12,096 nt of DNA, taken from positions 1-12,096 of the forward strand of contig CAJUQK010000040.1 of the NCBI GenBank assembly GCA_910588205.1, read 5' to 3'. This document shows, one piece after another, positions 7,191 to 12,096 of the stretch. Source of the DNA: an uncultured Eggerthellaceae bacterium (GTDB taxonomy: Bacteria > Actinomycetota > Coriobacteriia > Coriobacteriales > Eggerthellaceae). Both the position numbers and the translations under genes were made by a program. The stretch's first letter is position 1. Every line of letters starts with the position of its first letter. The notes beneath the pieces were generated by a model that saw only the letters and a list, made by a program, of their open reading frames with translations, ran no database searches and was not told the DNA's origin.

Positions 7191-7664
7191 GTGCTCCATC
7201 TGCGCGTGATAGCTATCGGCCAGCTCAAAGAGCGCTTCTGGAAGGATGCCTGCGCGGAGTACTTGAAGCGGCTCAGGCCCTATGCGGAGGTTTCCGTCGT
7301 GGAGCTGGCGGATGTGGACCCCGCACGGGCAGGCGGCGAAGAGGCGGCAGTGCTTCGCGAAGGGGAGGCTGTCTTGCGAGCGCTGCAGCCGGGAGAACAC
7401 GTCATCCTGCTCGATATCAATGGCAAGGAAGCAACGAGTCCCGGTATGGCGAATGCCCTTGAAAACCTTCCGCTAGAAGGTGTGAATGACATCGCGTTCG
7501 TCATTGGCGGGTCTTGCGGCGTGTCGAAAGCTGTGCGTGAGCGCGCTGATAACCGCTGGTCGTTCGGGCGCATCACGCTACCACACAATCTAGCTCGTGT
7601 GGTGCTCTTGGAGCAACTCTATCGTGCGTTCAAGATCCAGCGCGGCGAACCGTACCATAAGTGA
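7191..7664 (+). CDS. rlmH: 23S rRNA pseudouridine-1915 N3-methyltransferase RlmH
   Basis: SPOUT-class methyltransferase that uses S-adenosylmethionine to methylate pseudouridine 1915 in helix 69 of 23S rRNA on assembled 70S ribosomes. The 157-residue length is standard. Visible motifs: LLDINGKE (73-80), the cofactor-knot segment FVIGGSCGVS (103-112), LPHNLARVVLLEQLYRAFKI (130-149) and the invariant C-terminal RGEPYHK. Start is GTG; GGAGG (7181-7185) lies 5 bases upstream and overlaps the last base of the murT-gatD stop, so the pair is one operon. Assignment is secure. Confidence 0.97.
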   Translation: MLHLRVIAIGQLKERFWKDACAEYLKRLRPYAEVSVVELADVDPARAGGEEAAVLREGEAVLRALQPGEHVILLDINGKEATSPGMANALENLPLEGVNDIAFVIGGSCGVSKAVRERADNRWSFGRITLPHNLARVVLLEQLYRAFKIQRGEPYHK

Positions 7665-7666
7665 TC

Positions 7667-7680
7667 TGCCCCTACGGGCA
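7667..7680. repeat. Small hairpin after rlmH stop
   Basis: TGCCC-CTAC-GGGCA forms a 5-bp stem with a 4-base loop starting two bases after the rlmH stop. The loop CTAC is shared with the neighbouring GTAGGGG/CCCCTAC repeats, so it may be a decayed copy. It could contribute to rlmH termination. Confidence 0.5.
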
Positions 7681-7696
7681 ATCTGACGCATCACTT

Positions 7697-7745
7697 GTAG
7701 GGGCCGATTGAAATCGGCCCTGGGTCGATCATGATCGACCCCTAC
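7697..7745. repeat. GTAGGGG/CCCCTAC-bounded double hairpin (REP-like)
   Basis: GTAGGGG (7697-7703) and CCCCTAC (7739-7745) bound a unit holding two hairpins: GGGCCGAT-TGAA-ATCGGCCC (7701-7720) and a perfect 20-base palindrome at 7722-7741 (GGGTCGATCA and its complement). GTAGGGG-type palindromic repeats of this style are dispersed in many bacterial genomes as REP-like or MITE-like sequences; copy number in this genome cannot be seen here. Lying between convergent operons, it could serve as a bidirectional terminator. Confidence 0.8.
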
Positions 7746-7768
7746 GCGGGGGTTCGTTGCACTCTTTC

Positions 7769-7802
7769 GTAGGGGGGGTCGACCAAGGTCGGTCCCCCCT
7801 AC
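7769..7802. repeat. 16-bp hairpin of the GTAGGGG family at the exoA stop
   Basis: Left arm 7769-7784 and right arm 7787-7802 pair over 16 positions as RNA, including two G-U wobbles, around an AA turn. Ends are GTAGGGGGG and CCCCCCTAC, as in the unit at 7697-7745. The TAG of GTAGGGGG read on the minus strand is the exoA stop codon (7801-7799), so repeat and gene end coincide. It probably acts as the exoA terminator hairpin. Confidence 0.8.
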
Positions 7803-8734
7803 AGATCCATCTCCAAGCCAATGGGACAGTGGTCGCTACCTTCGACATCATCATAGATAGAGGCGGCTTCTATCCTGTCTTTCAGGGATTCGCTCACGAG
7901 GAAGTAGTCGATGCGCCACCCGGCATTCGTGCGTCGCGCCCGGCGCAGATAGCTCCACCAAGTGTAGACACCAGCCAAATCAGGATGCAGATAGCGGAAG
8001 GTATCAACGAACCCGGCTCCTTGTAGAGCATCCATCTTGCCCCGCTCTTCGTCGGAGAAGCCACTCACACCGCGGTTCGGCTCGGGGTTCTTGAGGTCGA
8101 TATCCTGATGAGCCACGTTGAAATCTCCGCACATCACTACCGGCTTCGGTGTAGTGCGCTCACCTTCGCCCGTTTTCGGCAGCGCATCCATGGCGACATC
8201 GGTATCTTTTGCCTCCAGCCACGCGAGGAATGCCTGAGCTTCGGCCTCATCTGCCGTAGAGGGGCTGCTCTCTTCGCTGGTCTCTGAGCGAACAGCGCGG
8301 CTCACGGGCACGTTTGCTGGGATGACCCCTTCTTCAAGCCCCTGACAGAACTCACGGAAGGCATCGTCCCATTGCATGCGATGGTCGATGCGCGCCAGCT
8401 CATTCTGGGAATTGGGTGTGTAGACGTTCACGAACCAGAAGGTGTCGAATTCTGCTGCCAGGATGCGTCCTTCTGTGTCGAGATAGGCATTTCCCAAGCC
8501 ATGAAGCACCTGGATCGGTTCGTCGCGGGTGAAGAGCGCCGTGCCAGAGTAGCCACGCCGCTCAGCGTAGCTATAGAACTGGTGATACCCGGGCAACGTC
8601 AACGCTACCTGGCCTGGCTGGCATTTCGTCTCTTGAAGGGCAAAGATATCAGCACCGAACTGAGCAAAGATCTCAAGAAAATCCTTCTTGAGCACGGCAC
8701 GGATCCCGTTCACATTCCATGAGATGAATCGCAT
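7799..8734 (-). CDS. exoA: Exodeoxyribonuclease III / AP endonuclease
   Basis: Hydrolyses DNA 5' to abasic sites and trims 3' ends during base-excision repair. Active-site motifs of the EEP superfamily are all present: WNVNGIR (6-12), LQETK with E35, VYTPN with Y105, GDFNVAH with D204 and N206, WRIDYF with D276, and SDHCP with D301 and H302. At 311 residues it is about 55-60 longer than usual ExoA/XthA proteins; the excess is a hydrophilic insert at about 136-197 rich in Ser, Glu, Thr and Ala, between the helix ending QGLEE and the VVMCGDFN strand. ATG at 8734 follows GGGAGG by 4 bases; the menE-menC stop is 21 bases upstream, so it is the second gene of that operon. The stop lies in a palindromic repeat. 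Confidence 0.96.
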   Translation of the reverse strand: MRFISWNVNGIRAVLKKDFLEIFAQFGADIFALQETKCQPGQVALTLPGYHQFYSYAERRGYSGTALFTRDEPIQVLHGLGNAYLDTEGRILAAEFDTFWFVNVYTPNSQNELARIDHRMQWDDAFREFCQGLEEGVIPANVPVSRAVRSETSEESSPSTADEAEAQAFLAWLEAKDTDVAMDALPKTGEGERTTPKPVVMCGDFNVAHQDIDLKNPEPNRGVSGFSDEERGKMDALQGAGFVDTFRYLHPDLAGVYTWWSYLRRARRTNAGWRIDYFLVSESLKDRIEAASIYDDVEGSDHCPIGLEMDL

Positions 8735-8755
8735 GATGCCTCCCTTGTGGCCCTG

Positions 8756-11707
8756 CTACAGAACCAACTGGTCCACCTTCACCAAGGCCAGCGCCTCTTC
8801 GTTCAGCGTACAACCGATACCGTAATCGAAGCCTGTCGGGTTCAGCCGCACTAAGCCACCTTCGACCGTGTAAGCAGGAAACGTGACATCTACATCGAAG
8901 AAGCGGGAAAGGGCACCGATGTCTCCCGGGAACACCATATCCGGCAGCGTTTCGAATGCCGCAGCCACCCGCCGCGCAATGCCTGTGTCGTACATGCCGC
9001 CCATCCATACGACGCGCCCTGCCATCTTCGCCCGAGCGATGAATCGTAATGTCTCTCCGATGCTGCCCAGCTTCGGTGCCTTCACGGAGATGCAGCGGAT
9101 GTCGGGGAATTGCAGGACTCGTTCGGCCTGAGCCACGTTGGCATAGGATTCGTCTGCGCACACGGGCGTGGCCATATACGGTTGCATGGATTGCATCTTC
9201 AGCAACGGATCGCGCCGCACGGCATTGGAGCCGCCGGAAACATCAAAGGGCTCTTCGATCCAGCCGATATTCAATCCATCGTAAGCCTTCAGCTCAGCGA
9301 AGGTGTCGTCGGTGAAACTGCGATTCGCATCAAGGGTGATGAGCAGGTTCGGGAATGCTCGGCGAATAGCCTCCGCGGTGGCGAAGCCCACGCCTGGAGC
9401 GATCTTCATCTTGAGGCGTCGGTAGCCTGCCGAGACCGCTGCATTCGCGTTCTCCATCATGACGGGCGTGGGCGCCAGCCCGATGATGGCTCCCGAAGCC
9501 ACGAGAGCTTCATTGCCGGAGACCTCGGCCACCACCGGCAGCTTTGCGTAATCATTCATACGACCAGCATCTGCCCAGATCTGACGATACTCTTCGCCGA
9601 TCAGTTGCCATAGTGGCCGTTCAGTGGCTTGACCGTACAGATCCCACAAGGCGTTATCAACAGCGCTGGATGCCATGGGGTGCGACTCCACTCCTGGCAG
9701 TGTAGACGCCAGTTCTGCCGCTTCGCGCGGGTGCAGGAAGACACGGCCCTTGATGGCCGGAACCAGCACATTGCGCATCCAGGCCACATCTTCAGGGAGC
9801 GTTTCCTCAAGCCCGTAACCTTCGCCGAAGGCTACGCATTCACCCAGCCCCCGGCGGCCCAGCGCATCCACCACTTCTACGATGACCGAATCTCGTTCAT
9901 TCAAGGTGCCCAAGGCTGTTTTCAGAGGTTGCTTGAACGGGATGCGGATGTGATGCAACACGACCCGAGCTACTTGCAGGCGGTTCTTGAACATCTCTTC
10001 CGTACGGATACGGTTGACTTTGCCGTCCTCGGTGCGAGGCAAGTGATCCACCACGACCACACCGTCAAGCTGGCTTTTTTCGCCCATCCAGAGAGCAGCT
10101 GTCTCTTCCACTCGCTCAGGTGTAAGCGTAGGGTCATCCCGCTCTACGATGGCCACCGGCCGACGTCCTTTGCGCGGGTCCGGCACGGCGAATACGTGAG
10201 CGCCGCTGACCCCTGGCACGTGGCGCAGAACGTCAGCGATCTCTTCGGGGTAGACCATCTCGCCCGCGCTTTCGAACATATTCGCCGTACGGTTGCGCAC
10301 GTAGATGCAGCCATCATAGAGAGCGGCCACATCCCCCGTGATGAAGTAGTGGTCCACCGTGAAGGCCGTGGAAGCGTTGAGGTAGCCATCGAAGACCCCC
10401 GGGCCCTGGACCGCTAAACGGCCAAAGCCAGATTCGTCCGGGCCGACGATATGGGCTGTGTAGCCCTCCATGAGTTTGAGGCCTCCACGGAATTCTGGCG
10501 TGATGAGCGAGGCGGCGATGAAGCTGGATGTTTCCGGCATGCCGTAGCTTGCGAACAGGCGCGCGCCCACATCCAAGCTGCGACCCACTGTACGCGGGTT
10601 GAGCTTGTGCCCCGCCAGCAGGATGCATTGGTAAGCGGCCAGGCGGCTCTGGGCGTTCGGCAGGATATCGGAACGCCATTCTTCCACCGTGAGGAGGTCC
10701 TGCATCATGCGGTCCGACACGGTGATATGGGTGATCTGGCAGGCTTCGGCATCATTGAGAACGGCTTCGGCCTCGAAGCGTTCGTAGACCAATAACGGTG
10801 TGCGGCCTACCACAGAGCGCACGAGAATCTGGAAGCCCGAGATGTGATACAGAGGCAAGACGCATTGCCAGAAGAATTCAGGTGCAGGCTCGACTGGATT
10901 TTGGGTGCCTCCCGAAGAGGTATCGAAGAGGCTGCCTGAAAAGGTGCCTGTGCCTGAGGATGCGGACGCAGGAACGCTCGTAGCCTGGGTTGTTTCCTTC
11001 GCTTTCGCTGCAGCTCCTGCAAGTGGCAGCTTTTCCTGCCAGAGGTGGCTGCTGTGCTGGGCCAGGGAGTTGTTCGCCAGGGCAGAAGCCTCGGTCAGTT
11101 GCGTCCAGGTCAACGGGATGGCTCGGGTCTTCGCAGAGGAGGCGGTTCCCTTGGTGAAGAGGATGTTCGCCCGTGCCGAACCATCGAATATATGGGCTGC
11201 TCGCTCAGCGAAGTGTATGGTGTCGTCCACCGTGTCGCGTTCCTCACCCAAGATGGAGCGGGTGCGCGTGGAGGAACCCAGGATGCTCTCGACCAGACGC
11301 GCTTCTTGCGCTTCGCCCTCAGTGGAGCTTAGCCGACGCACTTCAGGCATGAGTTCACGGGCGCGGGCCGGGTCAACCTGCAAACCGATGCGCAGGCCAT
11401 CTCGTTCCAACTCCAGTACACGAGCCAGTTTCTCCGTCTTCGTAAGCGTATGCTTAAGAGTGACCAGCGTAAAGCCACCGTAGGCCGAAGCCAGCGTGAG
11501 GAAAATGAATTCGGGGCAATTCGGAAGGTCTACCACCACAAGATCCTCAGGATGCACTCCTAGCTTGCGGATGCGTCGAGCTAAAGCCGCAGATATGAGG
11601 CGGACCTGTTTATAGGTATAAGGAATGCGCGTACCGTCTTCGGCAACGAAAATGAAGAATGTGGTTTCGGGAGTTGCGCGGACGCTACTTTCGAATAGGT
11701 CGATCAT
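8756..11707 (-). CDS. menE-menC: Fused o-succinylbenzoate-CoA ligase / o-succinylbenzoate synthase (MenE-MenC)
   Basis: A 983-residue protein joining two menaquinone enzymes. Residues 1-575 are an AMP-forming acyl-CoA synthetase (MenE): LPLYHISG (284-291), YGMPETSS (388-395), YFITGDVA (454-461), GEMVYPEEI (482-490) and PRTEDGKVNR (557-566) with the C-terminal lysine K563. The P-loop-like A3 motif (184-194) is degenerate, and 222-278 is an Ala/Ser/Thr/Gly-rich insert. Residues 578-983 are an enolase-superfamily OSB synthase (MenC): K766/K768 in LKMKI, metal ligands D793 (LDANRS), E818 (WIEEP) and D852 (ADES), and K876 (VKAPKLG). MenC makes o-succinylbenzoate and MenE activates it, so consecutive steps are linked. 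ATG 11707 is chosen because acyl-CoA synthetase homology begins there; the 48 codons upstream look non-coding. exoA follows 21 bases downstream. Confidence 0.9.
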   Translation of the reverse strand: MIDLFESSVRATPETTFFIFVAEDGTRIPYTYKQVRLISAALARRIRKLGVHPEDLVVVDLPNCPEFIFLTLASAYGGFTLVTLKHTLTKTEKLARVLELERDGLRIGLQVDPARARELMPEVRRLSSTEGEAQEARLVESILGSSTRTRSILGEERDTVDDTIHFAERAAHIFDGSARANILFTKGTASSAKTRAIPLTWTQLTEASALANNSLAQHSSHLWQEKLPLAGAAAKAKETTQATSVPASASSGTGTFSGSLFDTSSGGTQNPVEPAPEFFWQCVLPLYHISGFQILVRSVVGRTPLLVYERFEAEAVLNDAEACQITHITVSDRMMQDLLTVEEWRSDILPNAQSRLAAYQCILLAGHKLNPRTVGRSLDVGARLFASYGMPETSSFIAASLITPEFRGGLKLMEGYTAHIVGPDESGFGRLAVQGPGVFDGYLNASTAFTVDHYFITGDVAALYDGCIYVRNRTANMFESAGEMVYPEEIADVLRHVPGVSGAHVFAVPDPRKGRRPVAIVERDDPTLTPERVEETAALWMGEKSQLDGVVVVDHLPRTEDGKVNRIRTEEMFKNRLQVARVVLHHIRIPFKQPLKTALGTLNERDSVIVEVVDALGRRGLGECVAFGEGYGLEETLPEDVAWMRNVLVPAIKGRVFLHPREAAELASTLPGVESHPMASSAVDNALWDLYGQATERPLWQLIGEEYRQIWADAGRMNDYAKLPVVAEVSGNEALVASGAIIGLAPTPVMMENANAAVSAGYRRLKMKIAPGVGFATAEAIRRAFPNLLITLDANRSFTDDTFAELKAYDGLNIGWIEEPFDVSGGSNAVRRDPLLKMQSMQPYMATPVCADESYANVAQAERVLQFPDIRCISVKAPKLGSIGETLRFIARAKMAGRVVWMGGMYDTGIARRVAAAFETLPDMVFPGDIGALSRFFDVDVTFPAYTVEGGLVRLNPTGFDYGIGCTLNEEALALVKVDQLVL

Positions 11708-11760
11708 CTGGACGCGGACATCCAGTCTTCGCGCGGGACAAGCGTTGCAGCTGCGGTCAT
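11704..11760 (-). CDS. Possible 18-codon leader ORF coupled to menE
   Basis: On the minus strand ATG at 11760 opens a short frame, MTAAATLVPREDWMSASR, ending in a TGA that overlaps the menE-menC ATG as ATGA. AAAAAGGG lies 5 bases before its ATG, whereas the menE ATG itself has no recognisable ribosome binding site. This suggests that menE-menC is translated by coupling to the leader. Alternatively, a base error here would merge the peptide into MenE as an N-terminal extension. No run of regulatory codons is visible. Confidence 0.35.
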   Translation of the reverse strand: MTAAATLVPREDWMSASR

Positions 11761-11955
11761 TCCAACCCTTTTTGATTCCGTTGTGAGCGTTGTGAAAATG
11801 ACGCAGCGGGCGAGTTGGATTTATTGGGCATTTGCCCGCGGCCTTTGACATAGTAATGCCTGCGGGGGCGAAAGTGAGCGAGAATCCACATTATCTTGTG
11901 ATTTTTTTCGTTGCGGGCACAATCCTTGGTTGCGAATGTTGATGTATCTGATTTG

Positions 11956-11983
11956 AGGATAATTGTCCGATCTCTTGTCTCAA
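11956..11983 (-). promoter_or_regulatory. Candidate promoter for menE-menC-exoA
   Basis: On the minus strand TTGAGA (11983-11978) and TATCCT (11961-11956) are 16 bases apart. Initiation near 11949 would leave a leader of roughly 240 bases before ATG 11707. The leader includes GGGCA-TT-TGCCC (11826-11837) and an A-rich patch (about 11900-11910). Apart from these, the possible leader ORF and the right terminal repeat, I see nothing in 11708-12096. Confidence 0.4.
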
Positions 11984-12052
11984 TGCAAACGGACGCCGCA
12001 TGTTCTGGGCTGACCTGGTCTTCGCTTTCGGCCTGATCCGAATCCCTGGGGG

Positions 12053-12096
12053 CGGTCTCAGCGCATCTGGTTGGGTGCGCATCTGAGGGGGTGGGG
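12053..12096. repeat. Right arm of window-terminal inverted repeat
   Basis: Reverse complement of the left arm (1-44) with six mismatches; 12075-12095 is an exact inverted match to 2-22. The copy also contains GCGCATCTG twice (about 12061-12069 and 12077-12085), corresponding to the two arms of its hairpin. Several differences from the left arm fall in the loop, while the stem is partly kept, which fits a structured element rather than chance similarity. Confidence 0.8.

Noticed and set aside
7667..7802. CRISPR array or integron-like site
   Set aside because: The repeats are palindromic, unequal in length and sequence, and lack regular spacers or nearby cas or integrase genes.
9629..10417. 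262-codon plus-strand frame opposite menE-menC
   Set aside because: Antisense shadow of a well-identified enzyme, His/Arg-rich and without a ribosome binding site.
11708..11851. 48-residue N-terminal extension of MenE-MenC from ATG 11851
   Set aside because: The segment is unlike any acyl-CoA synthetase N-terminus and its ATG has no Shine-Dalgarno; family homology starts at the ATG at 11707.
11891..12082. 63-codon minus-strand frame near the right end
   Set aside because: It overlaps the terminal repeat and promoter candidate, its composition is Arg/Pro/Gln-rich, and it has no ribosome binding site.

Overview
The window looks like chromosomal DNA of an anaerobic, moderately G+C-rich Gram-positive, most probably an actinobacterium of class Coriobacteriia (Eggerthellaceae-like). 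This placement is inference from gene content: MurT/GatD peptidoglycan amidation, the menaquinone genes menE and menC, [NiFe]-hydrogenase maturation genes, a flavoprotein-rubredoxin, and a UPF0237 ACT protein. No phage, transposase, CRISPR or defence genes were found. Coding density is high and most genes are housekeeping. The two most unusual genes are fusions: menE-menC and murT-gatD.

Layout. 1-44 is one arm of an imperfect inverted repeat whose partner is 12053-12096, so the window is bounded by the same hairpin-forming element in opposite orientations. 191-2298 (minus) is a tight operon, hrb-hypC-hypD: a flavin reductase-like/rubredoxin protein followed by two hydrogenase maturation factors; hypE does not follow. 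2399-2474 (minus) is tRNA-Thr(CGU) with its own promoter. Divergent from it, 2585-3529 (plus) carries folE (GTP cyclohydrolase I) and a small ACT-domain protein. These converge on a minus-strand ArsB/NhaD-type transporter (3551-4825). A compact divergent promoter region (4843-4881) separates the transporter from the plus-strand pair murT-gatD (4917-7181, one 754-residue polypeptide) and rlmH (7191-7664). A cluster of GTAGGGG-type palindromes (7667-7802) lies between rlmH and the convergent minus-strand operon menE-menC (8756-11707, one 983-residue polypeptide) plus exoA (7799-8734). The menE-menC leader (11708-12052) holds a promoter candidate and a possible 18-codon leader ORF whose stop overlaps the menE start.

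How the genes work together. MurT-GatD amidates lipid II; RlmH methylates 23S rRNA; FolE starts pterin/folate synthesis; ExoA repairs abasic DNA; MenE-MenC performs two consecutive menaquinone steps (o-succinylbenzoate formation and its CoA activation). HypC and HypD build the Fe(CN)2CO centre of [NiFe] hydrogenases, and the co-transcribed flavo-rubredoxin suggests a linked redox or oxygen-protection role. Hydrogenase plus menaquinone would fit an anaerobic respiratory lifestyle.
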